46,668 nucleotides of DNA. Source: Butyrivibrio sp. (lineage in GTDB: Bacteria > Bacillota > Clostridia > Lachnospirales > Lachnospiraceae). The notes under the pieces are model-generated. The model saw only the letters and a list, made by a program, of their open reading frames with translations. It was not told the DNA's origin and searched no databases. Shown here piece after piece: positions 32,227 through 42,689 of this stretch; within the stretch, counting starts at the first letter, position 1; each line of letters starts with the position of its first letter. The stretch covers positions 1 to 46,668 of the forward strand of contig JAMPEU010000021.1 of the NCBI GenBank assembly GCA_023664865.1, written 5' to 3'. Position numbers and translations under genes: made by a program.

Positions 32227-34130
32227 TGCCGGGACCAATGGGAAGAGGACCAAGAGGCGCAAGACCTAAGATTGAAAATCCGGGTAAGCTTTTTAAGCGT
32301 CTGATGGGATATGTATTAAAAAATTATACGCCGCATGTAATTATAGTGGTAATCTGTATTTTTACCAGCGTGCTCTGCAATATACAGGGAACTTTGTTTA
32401 CGCAGACTCTTATTGATAATTATATCGTACCGCTGCTTGGCACAAGCAATCCTGATTTTTCAGGGCTTGCTCATGCGATTATAAGGGTTGCATGTTTCTA
32501 TGCTCTGGGAGCGGCGGCGTCATACCTGAATAGCCGTATAATGATTAATGTCAGTCAGGGAACTATGAGAAATATCAGAAATGATATGTTTAATAAGATG
32601 GAGACGCTTCCGATTAAATACTTCGATACTCATGCGCACGGCGATATTATGTCGTGTTATACCAACGACATTGATACCCTGCGCCAGATGATAAGCCAGA
32701 GTATGCCGCAATGCCTCAATAGTGCGATTACTATCGTTAGCGTATTTATAAGCATGATTGTCTTAAGCGTACCGCTTACGGCAGTTACATTAGTGATGGT
32801 AGCTCTTATGCTGTTCGTTACCAAGAAGGCTACAGGACTTTCCGGCAGATACTTTGTTGCGCAGCAGAAGGCAATCGGCGCAGTAAACGGATATGTAGAA
32901 GAAATGATGGAAGGGCAGAAGGTTGTAAAAGTATTCTGCCATGAAGAAGAAAGTATTAAACGCTTTAATGAGCTGAATGATGAGCTTTTCGACAGCTCTT
33001 ATAACGCGAACCAGTTCGGAAATATGCTCGGTCCAATTAATGCGCAGCTTGGTAATTTAAGTTACGTAGTTTGTGCGATGGTCGGCGGCGCGCTTGCGAT
33101 TGGCAATGTCGGTGGGCTGACGCTCGGCGGACTGGCAAGCTTCCTGACATTTAACAAGAGCTTCAACATGCCGATTAATCAGGTGAGTCAGCAGTTTAAC
33201 TCAATCGTTATGGCTCTTGCCGGAGCCGATAGGGTATTTAGGTTGATTGATGAAACTCCGGAGGCAGACGAAGGTTATGTTACGCTTGTAAATGCAAATG
33301 AAGTAAACGGTGAGCTTGTTGAAGCTGACGGACATACGGGCACGTGGGCGTGGAAGCATTTCCACAAAGACAGCAATACGACCACCTACAAGAAGTTAGA
33401 GGGAATGGTGGAGTTTGACGATGTGGACTTTGGATATAGTGATGACAAAATGGTACTCCACAATATCGTCATGTATGCTAAGCCGGGACAGAAGATTGCG
33501 TTTGTCGGTTCGACGGGAGCGGGCAAGACCACGATAACCAACCTGATTAACCGCTTTTATGATATTCAGGACGGCAAGATACGCTATGATTCCATTAATA
33601 TAAATAAGATTAAAAAAGCAGAACTTAGACGTTCACTCGGAATCGTACTGCAGGATACGCATCTTTTTACGGCGACGGTAATGGAAAATATACGTTACGG
33701 AAAGCTTGACGCTACCGACGAAGAAGTTATTGCAGCCGCTAAACTGGCAAATGCGCATGAGTTTATAGAACGCCTGCCTGTAGGGTACAATACGCTTCTG
33801 ACGGGCGACGGCGCTAACTTAAGTCAGGGACAAAGACAGCTTATCGCCATAGCGAGGGCGGCGATTGCCAACCCGCCGGCGTTAATTCTTGACGAGGCGA
33901 CCAGTTCCATAGATACACGTACCGAGAAGATAGTTCAAGACGGTATGGATAAGCTTATGAAAGGAAGAACCACTTTCGTAATCGCCCACAGACTCTCGAC
34001 GGTAAGGAACAGCGATTGTATTATGGTGCTTGAACACGGCAGGATTATAGAGCGCGGCACGCATGATGAACTTATAGAGGCTAAGGGTAAATATTACCAG
34101 TTGTATACAGGAAATTCTATAGCGGGATAG
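32226..34130 (+). CDS. ABC exporter half-transporter with canonical ATP site
   Basis: This 634-residue protein partners the previous gene product. It has six membrane helices, a roughly 50-residue insert before the ATPase (around GHTGTWAWKHFHKDSNTTT), Walker A (VGSTGAGKTTITNLI), the NLSQGQRQLIAIARA signature, Walker B with catalytic Glu (ALILDEATSSIDT) and switch His (FVIAHRLST). The pair would export drugs, lipids or peptides; the substrate cannot be read from sequence. It is followed by two family 1 palindromes and the convergent pyrG gene. Confidence 0.95.
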   Translation: MPGPMGRGPRGARPKIENPGKLFKRLMGYVLKNYTPHVIIVVICIFTSVLCNIQGTLFTQTLIDNYIVPLLGTSNPDFSGLAHAIIRVACFYALGAAASYLNSRIMINVSQGTMRNIRNDMFNKMETLPIKYFDTHAHGDIMSCYTNDIDTLRQMISQSMPQCLNSAITIVSVFISMIVLSVPLTAVTLVMVALMLFVTKKATGLSGRYFVAQQKAIGAVNGYVEEMMEGQKVVKVFCHEEESIKRFNELNDELFDSSYNANQFGNMLGPINAQLGNLSYVVCAMVGGALAIGNVGGLTLGGLASFLTFNKSFNMPINQVSQQFNSIVMALAGADRVFRLIDETPEADEGYVTLVNANEVNGELVEADGHTGTWAWKHFHKDSNTTTYKKLEGMVEFDDVDFGYSDDKMVLHNIVMYAKPGQKIAFVGSTGAGKTTITNLINRFYDIQDGKIRYDSININKIKKAELRRSLGIVLQDTHLFTATVMENIRYGKLDATDEEVIAAAKLANAHEFIERLPVGYNTLLTGDGANLSQGQRQLIAIARAAIANPPALILDEATSSIDTRTEKIVQDGMDKLMKGRTTFVIAHRLSTVRNSDCIMVLEHGRIIERGTHDELIEAKGKYYQLYTGNSIAG

Positions 34131-34156
34131 AAATATTGCTCTTCACAATATTGAGA

Positions 34157-34304
34157 GGCAAGGACTCATATGCTTACTCTTGAGGCACGCTCTCGCTCCG
34201 TGGAAAATCGCAGCGGTACTAAGCTCAAAATCCAAAAAACAGGATTTTTCACTAAGTACCGGCGTTTTCCAAGGACCTCAAAAGTAAGCATATGAGTCCT
34301 TGCC
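34157..34304 (-). repeat. Palindromic element, family 1, copy 5
   Basis: The 29-bp arms (34157-34185 with 34276-34304) have one mismatch, which reads G.T on the minus strand. The core and the GCGAGAGC loop (34189-34196, minus strand) are present. The apical stem is AAAATCC/GGATTTT (34227-34233 with 34242-34248). It is immediately followed by a small CCATATAT/ATATATGG hairpin (34303-34323). It shares the intergenic space between convergent genes with copy 6, which lies in the opposite orientation. Confidence 0.92.
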
Positions 34305-34344
34305 ATATATCGGTTATATATGGGGTTGCTATTCACAGCATAGA

Positions 34345-34483
34345 GCGGAATGGACTTATATACTTTCTCTTGAGGCCCTTGTAAAACGCCGGTACTTAGC
34401 GAGGTATTTTCGAGCTTAGTACCGCTGCGATTTTACACGGAGCGAGAGCGTGCCTCAAGTGATAGTATATAAGTCCATTCCGC
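34345..34483 (+). repeat. Palindromic element, family 1, copy 6
   Basis: The 32-bp arms (34345-34376 with 34452-34483) have two T.T mismatches. The core GGTACTTAGCGAGG...CGAGCTTAGTACC is the short-loop form also seen in copy 1. GCGAGAGC lies at 34442-34449. The flank TTCACAGCAT (34332-34341) matches the flank of copy 1. It ends 17 bases from the pyrG stop codon. The intergenic region 34131-34500 holds nothing besides copies 5 and 6. Confidence 0.9.
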
Positions 34484-34500
34484 CGTCAGTTATATAAATT

Positions 34501-36117
34501 TTACTTACCACCGTGTTTATATTCCAAAGCCGCGCTCACTAACCCCCTGAACAGCGGATGCGGTCTGTTGGGTCTGGATTTTAATTCCGGGTGCGCCTGC
34601 GTTGCAAGGAAGAACGGATGCTCCGGCAGCTCGCACATTTCAACAATACGGTTATCAGGAGAAAATCCTGAAAGTTTCATACCGTATTCGGTTAATACGT
34701 TGCGATAATCGTTATTGACTTCGTAGCGGTGTCTGTGCCTTTCGTGAATGGTTTTTTCTCCGTATAATTCGTATGCTTTGGAAGTTTCATTTAAAATACA
34801 CGGATACGAGCCAAGTCTCAATGTGCCGCCTATATCTTCCACGCCGTTCTGGTCAGGCATCAGGGCGATTACCGGATGGGTGGTGGAAGGGTTCAATTCT
34901 ATACTGTGTGCATCATTATAACCTATTACATTTCTGGCAAATTCAACTATCGATAACTGCATGCCGAGGCACAGCCCCAAATAAGGAATTTTTTGCTCTC
35001 TGGCATACTGGATGGCATGAATCATGCCTTCAATGCCCCTGTCTCCGAAACCGCCGGGAACAAGGACTGCATTTACGTCGCCTAATATTTCAGCTACATT
35101 ATCGGGCGTAACGGTCTCTGAATCCACCCATTTGATATTGACGACGCAGCGGTTTGAAATGCCGCCATGCTTTAATGCTTCCACTACGCTTATGTATGCG
35201 TCATGAAGCTGCGTATACTTTCCGACTAAAGCAACTGTGACTTCGTCGGTAGGAGTCCTTAAAGAATCTACCATAGCTTTCCAATCGGTAAGGTCGGGTT
35301 CCGGACAATCCAGATTTAAACATTCGCAGGCAACCTGTGCCAGATGCTCTTTTTCCATGGTAAGCGGAGCCTCATATAAATATTCTACGTCCAGATTTTG
35401 CAGCACATGATTGCTGGGTACATTACAGAATAAGGCAATCTTGTCCTTTAATGCCTGGTCAAGAGGATATTCGCTGCGGCATACAATTATGTCCGGACGA
35501 ATGCCCATTCCCTGTAATTCTTTAACGCTTGCCTGAGTGGGCTTGGTTTTCATTTCCTGAGAGGCCCGCAGGTAGGGAATAAGGGTAACATGGATAAGAA
35601 TCGCATTTTCCCTGCCTACCTCATGCTGGAACTGACGAATCGACTCAAGGAACGGCTGGCTTTCAATATCGCCCACAGTGCCGCCGACCTCTATAATGGC
35701 GATTCTGGTTTCTTCATCGACAAAATTGCGGTAGAAACGGCTTTTGATTTCATTCGTAATATGCGGAATAACCTGAACCGTTCCGCCGCCATAGTCACCG
35801 CGGCGTTCTTTCTGCAGAACGGACCAGTAGACTTTGCCTGTTGTCACATTGGAATTCTTGTCCAGATTTTCATCAATAAATCTCTCATAGTGTCCCAGAT
35901 CCAAATCGGTCTCTGTGCCGTCTTCCGTAACGAAAACTTCACCATGCTGGATAGGATTCATGGTGCCGGGATCAATATTAATATAGGGATCAAATTTCTG
36001 CATGGTTACTTTGTAACCGCGCGCCTTTAATAACCTTCCCAAAGATGCGGCGGTAATGCCTTTACCGAGTCCGGAAACAACGCCGCCTGTTACGAATACA
36101 TATTTTACTGCCATCAT
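34501..36117 (-). CDS. pyrG: CTP synthase
   Basis: This 538-residue protein has the amidoligase domain ([21 protein letters not shown]-loop, then [22 protein letters not shown]) and a C-terminal class I glutamine amidotransferase domain with the nucleophile in LGLCLGMQ and the His-Glu pair in [10 protein letters not shown]. It converts UTP to CTP with glutamine and ATP. Two consecutive ATG codons follow AAAGAGG, so the start is uncertain by one residue. It is transcribed leftward, convergent with the exporter. Confidence 0.98.
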   Translation of the reverse strand: MMAVKYVFVTGGVVSGLGKGITAASLGRLLKARGYKVTMQKFDPYINIDPGTMNPIQHGEVFVTEDGTETDLDLGHYERFIDENLDKNSNVTTGKVYWSVLQKERRGDYGGGTVQVIPHITNEIKSRFYRNFVDEETRIAIIEVGGTVGDIESQPFLESIRQFQHEVGRENAILIHVTLIPYLRASQEMKTKPTQASVKELQGMGIRPDIIVCRSEYPLDQALKDKIALFCNVPSNHVLQNLDVEYLYEAPLTMEKEHLAQVACECLNLDCPEPDLTDWKAMVDSLRTPTDEVTVALVGKYTQLHDAYISVVEALKHGGISNRCVVNIKWVDSETVTPDNVAEILGDVNAVLVPGGFGDRGIEGMIHAIQYAREQKIPYLGLCLGMQLSIVEFARNVIGYNDAHSIELNPSTTHPVIALMPDQNGVEDIGGTLRLGSYPCILNETSKAYELYGEKTIHERHRHRYEVNNDYRNVLTEYGMKLSGFSPDNRIVEMCELPEHPFFLATQAHPELKSRPNRPHPLFRGLVSAALEYKHGGK

Positions 36118-36257
36118 TAGCCTCTTTCTTTAGAAAATTCTTTTCATCATATTATTATACAATGTGTCTATGGTAAAAATCTACTGGAATTATAAATTTT
36201 TGTGAAAATTCTTTAGAAATCTTTAATACTTGTGTTCATATTTTCACAATTCTCTTA

Positions 36258-36286
36258 TTGATTTATAAAAACGTGTTCCCTATAAT
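36258..36286 (+). promoter_or_regulatory. Predicted sigma-A promoter of ftsH
   Basis: TTGATT and a consensus TATAAT are separated by exactly 17 bases, about 80 bases before the ftsH start. The region 36118-36257 between pyrG and this promoter is AT-rich and holds no gene. Confidence 0.75.
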
Positions 36287-36367
36287 AAAAATAGATGAAA
36301 AATAAAAAAAGATGGGGTATACTGTTTATTAACGCATCTTTATCAGAAAGAGAGGATATCTCCGTAA

Positions 36368-38785
36368 ATGGACAACAACCTTAACCAATACGATGGGAAT
36401 TATAATAATGGGAATAACCCTAACGGTGGATCGGGGAACAACGGCGGACCGGGCAACAATCAGGGCAATCCCAAGAAACAGAGCTTTATCATACTGATTA
36501 TTGCCGCGTTAATTACGCTGTTCAGCATCAGTATGTTTATGAAGCTCATGTCTGGTTCTACGAATCAGGAAATAAGTTATAATAAATTTATTAATATGGT
36601 GGAAAAAGGCGAAGTAGACAGCGTAGTGGTGGATTCTGACAGAATCATTATCTATCCCAGTACGAAAGAACAGTCGGTTTCGATACTGACATACTATGCG
36701 GGGACTGTCACTTACTATACCGGTAAGATGGAAGATGATGAAACGCTTACGGCGCGGCTGTTAAAGAATAATGTAGAGGTAAAGAAACAGGTATCGGACA
36801 GCTCAAGCCTCATATTTACCATACTGCTTTATTACGTGCTTCCGGTTATTCTGATGTGGGGACTCTTAAGCCTGCTGTTTCGTAAGATGGGAAACGGCGG
36901 ACCGATGGGCGTAGGCAAGAGCAACGCCAAAGTATATGTACAGAAGGAAACAGGCATTACCTTCCAGGATGTGGCGGGAGAAGACGAGGCTAAGGAATCA
37001 CTTGTAGAAGTGGTAGACTTTTTGCATAATCCCGGAAAGTATTCCAAGATAGGAGCAAGGCTGCCGAAAGGAGCACTTTTAGTAGGACCGCCCGGAACAG
37101 GTAAGACATTGCTTGCCAAAGCGGTTGCAGGAGAGGCGCATGTGCCGTTCTTTTCCCTGTCGGGTTCAGACTTTATTGAGCTGTATGTGGGCGTTGGAGC
37201 ATCGCGTGTAAGGGATTTATTTAAAGAGGCTGAAAAAAATGCCCCTTGTATAGTATTTATTGATGAAATTGACGCAATCGGAAGAAGCCGTGATTCCAAG
37301 TATGGCGGTGGAAACGAGGAGCGTGAGCAGACATTGAACCAGTTGCTTTCCGAGATGGACGGCTTCGACGGCAAGAAGGGGATAATTATCCTTGCGGCAA
37401 CCAACCGCCCTGAAATATTGGATAAGGCGTTGCTTAGACCGGGGCGTTTCGACAGAAGGATTATAGTAGATAAGCCGGATTTAAAAGGGCGTGTCGAGAT
37501 TCTTAAGGTTCATTCCAAAGACGTCCTTATGGACGAGACTGTTGACTTGGACGAGATTGCACTTGCAACTTCAGGCGCGGTGGGTTCTGACCTTGCCAAT
37601 ATGATTAACGAGGCCGCTATTAACGCGGTCAAGATGGGAAGGGAATTTGTCAGCCAGAAGGACTTATTTGACGCGGTAGAGCAGGTGCTTGTCGGAAAAG
37701 AGAAAAAAGACCGCATCATGAGTAAAGAAGAACGCAAGATAGTTTCATATCATGAAGTGGGACATGCACTTGTAAGCGCACTGCAGAAAAATTCCGAGCC
37801 CGTTCAGAAGATTACGATTGTTCCCAGAACTATGGGGGCGCTCGGATATGTAATGCATGTGCCGGAAGAAGAAAAATATCTGGATACGGAGGCTGAACTG
37901 CGCGACAGGCTGGTAGGCTTGCTTGGCGGACGTGCGGCGGAAGAGATTGTATTTGATACGGTAACTACAGGCGCGGCTAACGATATAGAACAGGCTACGA
38001 ACATTGCACGTAACATGGTTACAAGATTCGGCATGAGCAAGAAGTTCGGGCTTATGGGGCTTGCTACGGTAGAGAGCCAGTATCTGGACGGAAGCGCGTC
38101 CCTTACATGCTCAGATGTGACCGCGGCAGACATTGACACGGAAGTCATGAAGTTATTGCATGACAGCTATAAACAGGCGAAAAAGCTTCTCAAAGCAAAT
38201 AGAGAGATAATGGATAAATTAGCGGCGCATTTGATTGAGAAAGAGACGATTACCGGTAAAGAATTTATGAAGATTTACCGTAAGGAAAAAGGCATTCCGG
38301 AGCCGGAAGAAGATGAGAAGGGCGAGGAGGCCAAGGAAACCAAGAGTAAGGACAGCGCAGATAGCTCCAGAGAAACGGTAAGCCCGCAGAATACACAGAA
38401 AAATGAAGGCGTAAATCCTCTGAACCCACAGAATAACGGCTGGACTCAGAGACCGGAACCGCAGGCACAGGCACCGTGGCAGCCGCCGCATCAGGCATAT
38501 TATAATAATAGAGAAGAACGACGTTCTAATGAGGGCATCTTCTCACATGTGAATTTGACACAGGAGCAGATACAGAACCCGGTAAATAGTCCAATGGATA
38601 ATCCGGTACAGAATAGTAACGGCTCAGGCGATTTCAGAAAGACGCTGGAAGAAGAGACGAATAATCTGTCGGAGCAGCCGAATGTCCCAATCCAGCAAGA
38701 GCAGGCTGGCGAACCAGTTCAACAGGCGCAGCCTGATGTCCAAGTTCAGCAGGCGCCGGATGAGACGGAAAGTGAAAATAAATAA
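36368..38785 (+). CDS. ftsH: ATP-dependent zinc metalloprotease FtsH
   Basis: This 805-residue protein begins with an Asn/Gly/Gln-rich stretch of about 38 residues before the first membrane helix (about 39-60). A second helix lies at about 147-167. The AAA domain has Walker A ([16 protein letters not shown]), Walker B ([12 protein letters not shown]) and the second region of homology ([19 protein letters not shown]). The protease motif is HEVGH (residues 462-466). A Gln/Pro/Glu-rich tail of about 170 residues follows, so the protein is longer than the usual 610-680. It degrades membrane and regulatory proteins. uvrC follows after eight bases. Confidence 0.97.
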   Translation: MDNNLNQYDGNYNNGNNPNGGSGNNGGPGNNQGNPKKQSFIILIIAALITLFSISMFMKLMSGSTNQEISYNKFINMVEKGEVDSVVVDSDRIIIYPSTKEQSVSILTYYAGTVTYYTGKMEDDETLTARLLKNNVEVKKQVSDSSSLIFTILLYYVLPVILMWGLLSLLFRKMGNGGPMGVGKSNAKVYVQKETGITFQDVAGEDEAKESLVEVVDFLHNPGKYSKIGARLPKGALLVGPPGTGKTLLAKAVAGEAHVPFFSLSGSDFIELYVGVGASRVRDLFKEAEKNAPCIVFIDEIDAIGRSRDSKYGGGNEEREQTLNQLLSEMDGFDGKKGIIILAATNRPEILDKALLRPGRFDRRIIVDKPDLKGRVEILKVHSKDVLMDETVDLDEIALATSGAVGSDLANMINEAAINAVKMGREFVSQKDLFDAVEQVLVGKEKKDRIMSKEERKIVSYHEVGHALVSALQKNSEPVQKITIVPRTMGALGYVMHVPEEEKYLDTEAELRDRLVGLLGGRAAEEIVFDTVTTGAANDIEQATNIARNMVTRFGMSKKFGLMGLATVESQYLDGSASLTCSDVTAADIDTEVMKLLHDSYKQAKKLLKANREIMDKLAAHLIEKETITGKEFMKIYRKEKGIPEPEEDEKGEEAKETKSKDSADSSRETVSPQNTQKNEGVNPLNPQNNGWTQRPEPQAQAPWQPPHQAYYNNREERRSNEGIFSHVNLTQEQIQNPVNSPMDNPVQNSNGSGDFRKTLEEETNNLSEQPNVPIQQEQAGEPVQQAQPDVQVQQAPDETESENK

Positions 38786-38793
38786 AGGTAGAG

Positions 38794-40686
38794 ATGTTTG
38801 ATTTTACGGAGGAGCTAAAAAAACTTCCGGCAAGCCCCGGAGTATATATTATGCACGATGCAGACGATGCGATTATCTATGTGGGGAAAGCTGTAAATCT
38901 GCATAATAGAGTGCGCTCATATTTTCGTAAAATTGTAGGCCGCGGACCGCAGATTGATTTAATGGTGAAGCAGATTGAAAGATTCGAATATATTGTAACA
39001 GATTCGGAACTTGAAGCGCTTGTTTTGGAAAACAATCTGATAAAAGAGCATAGCCCTAAATATAACACTATGCTGAAGGACGATAAGACCTATCCGTATA
39101 TAAAAGTCACTATGGGAGAGGATTATCCGCGTATTTTGTTTTCGCGGGATATGCAGAACTTTACCGATAAGAAGAAAAACGACAGGAGCAAATACTTTGG
39201 TCCTTATACAAGTGCGTCAGCAGTCAAAGAGACGATAGAGCTGATGAATAAACTCTACCAGCTGCGGACCTGCAGCCGTAAGCTGCCAAGAGATATCGGA
39301 TTGGAAAGACCGTGCTTAAATTACCATATCAAACAGTGCATGGCGCCGTGTCAGGAATATATCAGCAGGGAAGAATACCGGGAGCGCGTCGAGCAGGCGT
39401 TGGATTTCTTAAATGGAAATTACAAGCCTATTCTGCAGGAACTTGAGCAGAAAATGAACGAGGCGTCTGAACGGCTTGAATATGAAGAAGCAATCCGCTA
39501 CAGGGATTTGTATAATAATGTAAAGAGCGTGGCGCAGAAACAGAAGATAACGGACAGCGACGGCGAGGATAAGGATATAATAGCTCTCGCAAAAGACGAG
39601 AGCGACGCAGTGGTTCAGGTTTTCTTTGTAAGAGACGGCAAGCTTATCGGGCGGGAGCATTTCTATATGACTCATGTATCGGGGTGCGAGAGCGCGCAGA
39701 TTCTTTTGGATTTTGTCAAACAGTTCTATGCCGGAACTCCTTTTATTCCGAGAGAACTTATGCTGCAGGAAGAAATAGCGGATATTGAGATTTTGGAGAA
39801 ATGGCTCAGCACAAGGAAAGGACGCAGAGTCTATCTGCGTGTACCCAAGAAGGGGAGCAAAGAGAAATTAGTCGAGCTGGCGGCACAGAACGCGCAGCTT
39901 GTTTTAAGCAGGGATAAGGAGCGGATTAAAAGAGAAGAAGGACGTACTATCGGCGCAGTGCATGAGATTGCGGGACTGCTTGGCTTAGAGTCTCTTTATC
40001 GGATGGAAGCCTTTGATATTTCCAACATAAGCGGTTTCGCCAATGTAGGCTCTATGGTGGTCTATGAAAAAGGCAAACCCAAGCGCAGCGATTACCGGAA
40101 ATTTAAAATACAATCGGTATCGGGACCTGATGATTATGCTTGCATGAAGGAAGTGCTTACCAGACGGTTTATACACGGCATGGAAGAAAGGGAAGAGCTT
40201 GACAGGAAAGAACTGGATAAAGAATTTGGCAGCTTTTCTAAATTTCCGGACTTACTTTTGATGGACGGCGGTAAAGGACAAGTGAATATAGCCTTGAAAG
40301 TGCTGGAAGAGCTGGAACTGCATATTCCGGTATGTGGGATGGTAAAGGACGATAATCACAGAACCAGAGGGCTCTATTACCACAATGAAGAGATTCCTAT
40401 TGACACTCATTCCGAAGGGTTTAAACTTATTACGAGGATTCAGGACGAGGCGCACAGGTTCGCGATAGAGTACCACCGTTCGCTGCGTTCTAAGGCACAG
40501 GTTAAATCCATGCTGGATGATATTCCGGGGATAGGTCCGGCAAGAAGAAAGGCGCTGATGAAATCCTTCAAGTCCATTGATGAAATTAAGAATGCGGAAG
40601 TGGAGCAGTTATGTGCCATTCCGGAGATTCCTGAGCATGTGGCAAAGCAGATATATGATTTTTTCCACACAGCCGGCACAGATTGA
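38794..40686 (+). CDS. uvrC: Excinuclease ABC subunit C
   Basis: This 630-residue protein has the N-terminal GIY-YIG nuclease ([19 protein letters not shown]), a cysteine cluster ([28 protein letters not shown]), a UVR domain (about residues 205-240), the RNase H-like second nuclease ([20 protein letters not shown]) and a C-terminal HhH pair ([19 protein letters not shown]). It makes both incisions in nucleotide excision repair. The start is eight bases after ftsH. hprK follows after 56 bases. Confidence 0.97.
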   Translation: MFDFTEELKKLPASPGVYIMHDADDAIIYVGKAVNLHNRVRSYFRKIVGRGPQIDLMVKQIERFEYIVTDSELEALVLENNLIKEHSPKYNTMLKDDKTYPYIKVTMGEDYPRILFSRDMQNFTDKKKNDRSKYFGPYTSASAVKETIELMNKLYQLRTCSRKLPRDIGLERPCLNYHIKQCMAPCQEYISREEYRERVEQALDFLNGNYKPILQELEQKMNEASERLEYEEAIRYRDLYNNVKSVAQKQKITDSDGEDKDIIALAKDESDAVVQVFFVRDGKLIGREHFYMTHVSGCESAQILLDFVKQFYAGTPFIPRELMLQEEIADIEILEKWLSTRKGRRVYLRVPKKGSKEKLVELAAQNAQLVLSRDKERIKREEGRTIGAVHEIAGLLGLESLYRMEAFDISNISGFANVGSMVVYEKGKPKRSDYRKFKIQSVSGPDDYACMKEVLTRRFIHGMEEREELDRKELDKEFGSFSKFPDLLLMDGGKGQVNIALKVLEELELHIPVCGMVKDDNHRTRGLYYHNEEIPIDTHSEGFKLITRIQDEAHRFAIEYHRSLRSKAQVKSMLDDIPGIGPARRKALMKSFKSIDEIKNAEVEQLCAIPEIPEHVAKQIYDFFHTAGTD

Positions 40687-40742
40687 TATTGAAAACTTAT
40701 TGTGTTAAACTATATAAAATATGGAATGAAGGGGTGGGGGAT

Positions 40743-41687
40743 ATGGCAAATATCAGTTTATCGAAAGTGATTGAAAAAATGGAGTGGGAAAATCTGACTC
40801 CGGAAATTGATATTTCCAAGATTAAAATTTCGCAGCCGGATATCAACAGACCGGCGCTGCAGCTTGCAGGATATTTTGAGCATTTTGAGACGACCAGACT
40901 GCAGATAATCGGATATGTGGAATATTCTTATATGAATGGTCTGGACGAGGCGGTTCAGTTGGATATTTATGAGAAACTTCTGAACAACCCGATTCCGGGC
41001 ATCGTATTCTGCCGGGAATTGCAGCCGAACGACTTGTTTAGAAAGATTGCAGTTAAATATGGGGTTCCACTCTTTATGAGCAAAAAAGCCACATCTGCAT
41101 GTATGGCGGAGGTTATCAGATGGCTGAATGTACAGCTTGCGCCCTGCATTTCCATCCATGGGGTTCTGGTTGATGTATATGGAGAGGGCGTATTGATTAC
41201 CGGTGAAAGCGGCATCGGAAAATCCGAGGCGGCTCTTGAGCTGATTAAGAGGGGGCATCGTCTGATAACGGACGATGTAGTGGAATTGCGGCGAGTCAGC
41301 GACGATACGCTTGTGGGTTCAGCGCCTGACGTCACCAAACACTTTATAGAACTGCGCGGAATCGGAATCGTGAATGTAAAGGCGCTTTTCGGAGCGTCCA
41401 GCGTCAAGGATACGCAGTCCATTGATTTGGTTATACATTTGGAGGACTGGGATAAAGATAAAGAATACGACCGTATGGGGCTGGAAGAAGAATATATAGA
41501 ATATCTCGGCAATAAAGTAGTCTGCCATAATATCCCGATAAGGCCGGGACGAAGCCTGGCGATTATCTGCGAATCGGCAGCGGTCAACCATCGTGAGAAA
41601 AAGATGGGATATAATGCGGCGCAGGAATTGTACCAGAGGGTGCAGAAGTCCCTGGCGCGCAGAGAGGAAGAGGAGGAAGACGAATAA
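40743..41687 (+). CDS. hprK: HPr kinase/phosphorylase
   Basis: This 314-residue protein has an N-terminal domain and a C-terminal kinase/phosphorylase with the P-loop GESGIGKSEAALELIKRGH, the DDVVELRR motif and the signature FIELRGIGIVNVK. It phosphorylates Ser46 of HPr and HPr-like proteins in response to metabolite levels, the central step of catabolite control in Firmicutes. The start chosen has GGGGTGGGGG upstream; an earlier start overlapping uvrC lacks this. Its stop overlaps the next gene (TAATGG). A possible substrate, the Crh-like protein, is encoded at 45452. Confidence 0.96.
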   Translation: MANISLSKVIEKMEWENLTPEIDISKIKISQPDINRPALQLAGYFEHFETTRLQIIGYVEYSYMNGLDEAVQLDIYEKLLNNPIPGIVFCRELQPNDLFRKIAVKYGVPLFMSKKATSACMAEVIRWLNVQLAPCISIHGVLVDVYGEGVLITGESGIGKSEAALELIKRGHRLITDDVVELRRVSDDTLVGSAPDVTKHFIELRGIGIVNVKALFGASSVKDTQSIDLVIHLEDWDKDKEYDRMGLEEEYIEYLGNKVVCHNIPIRPGRSLAIICESAAVNHREKKMGYNAAQELYQRVQKSLARREEEEEDE

Positions 41688-42625
41688 TGGCGGATTATGT
41701 ATTTGGCGTGGATGTAGGCGGCACTACGGTAAAGCTAGGCTTATTTGACATAAACGGAAACGTGCTTGATAAATGGGAGATTCCGACAAGAACCGAAGAC
41801 GGTGGAAAGAATATCCTGTCTGATATCGCGGCGGCTATTAAGGCGAAGATGGGGCAGAAAAATATCACGCAGGCTGACGTTGCCGGAGTAGGGGTAGGAG
41901 TTCCGGGACCTGTAGATGGAGACGGAGTTGTACAGGGGGCGGTCAATCTGGGCTGGGGAACTTTCAACATAAAGGAAGAACTTACCGCGCTTTTAGACGG
42001 AATGTGCGTCGAGGGCGGCAATGACGCCAATGTTGCTGCGCTTGGAGAAATGTGGAAAGGCGGCGGACAAGGACATAAGAATCTGGTTGCGGTTACACTT
42101 GGAACAGGCGTCGGCGGCGGCATCATCATAAACGGTGAAATCGTAACAGGGGCAGCCGGAGCCGGAGGAGAAATCGGGCATATCCATGTCGAAGATAATG
42201 AGAAGGAACAGTGCGGCTGCGGTAATTACGGCTGTCTTGAGGAATATGCCTCGGCGACGGGCATTGTCAGATTGGCAAAGAGGACGCTTGCAGCAAGTAG
42301 CAAAGACAGTGTTTTGCGGTCGGGAGAGGTATCGGCTAAAACTGTTTTTGATGCGGTAAAGGATAAAGATGAGCTGGCAATAGAAGTGGCTGAAAAATTT
42401 GGCGAATACCTTGGGAAAGGTCTCGGCATTATAGCTGGCGTTGTCAATCCGGAGATTTTTGTAATCGGCGGCGGAGTGTCAAAAGCGGGAGAGGTTCTGT
42501 TTGACTATATCAGACCTTCTTTTGAGGCGACGGTATTTCACGGCTGTAAGGACGCGGTTTTTGCACTTGCCACGTTGGGAAATGACGCCGGGATTTTCGG
42601 TGCGGCTAAAATGGTATTAGATTAA
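41687..42625 (+). CDS. glk: ROK family glucokinase
   Basis: This 312-residue protein has the phosphate-binding FGVDVGGTTVKLGLFD at the N-terminus, GGNDANVAALGE with the catalytic Asp, LGTGVGGGIIINGEI and the zinc-binding CGCGNYGCLEEYAS. These mark ROK family kinases; the context and GIGHIHVE-like EIGHIHVED segment suggest glucokinase. It phosphorylates glucose to glucose 6-phosphate. It overlaps hprK by one base, which ties sugar phosphorylation to catabolite control. Confidence 0.93.
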   Translation: MADYVFGVDVGGTTVKLGLFDINGNVLDKWEIPTRTEDGGKNILSDIAAAIKAKMGQKNITQADVAGVGVGVPGPVDGDGVVQGAVNLGWGTFNIKEELTALLDGMCVEGGNDANVAALGEMWKGGGQGHKNLVAVTLGTGVGGGIIINGEIVTGAAGAGGEIGHIHVEDNEKEQCGCGNYGCLEEYASATGIVRLAKRTLAASSKDSVLRSGEVSAKTVFDAVKDKDELAIEVAEKFGEYLGKGLGIIAGVVNPEIFVIGGGVSKAGEVLFDYIRPSFEATVFHGCKDAVFALATLGNDAGIFGAAKMVLD

Positions 42626-42689
42626 GAATATTGGCATATAATGTATATGAATAAAAAAATTAAGTAATAAGAAATGAGACGGTGCAAAA

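Noticed and set aside
34303-34323. CCATATAT/ATATATGG hairpin as an independent element
   Set aside because: It is short, AT-rich and overlaps the end of copy 5, so it is probably part of the flanking sequence.
444-34483. The palindromes as ordinary rho-independent terminators
   Set aside because: They occur between divergent, co-directional and convergent genes, in both orientations, with long arms and a shared core but no consistent T run after the outer stem. Some could still terminate transcription, but this does not explain the conserved core.
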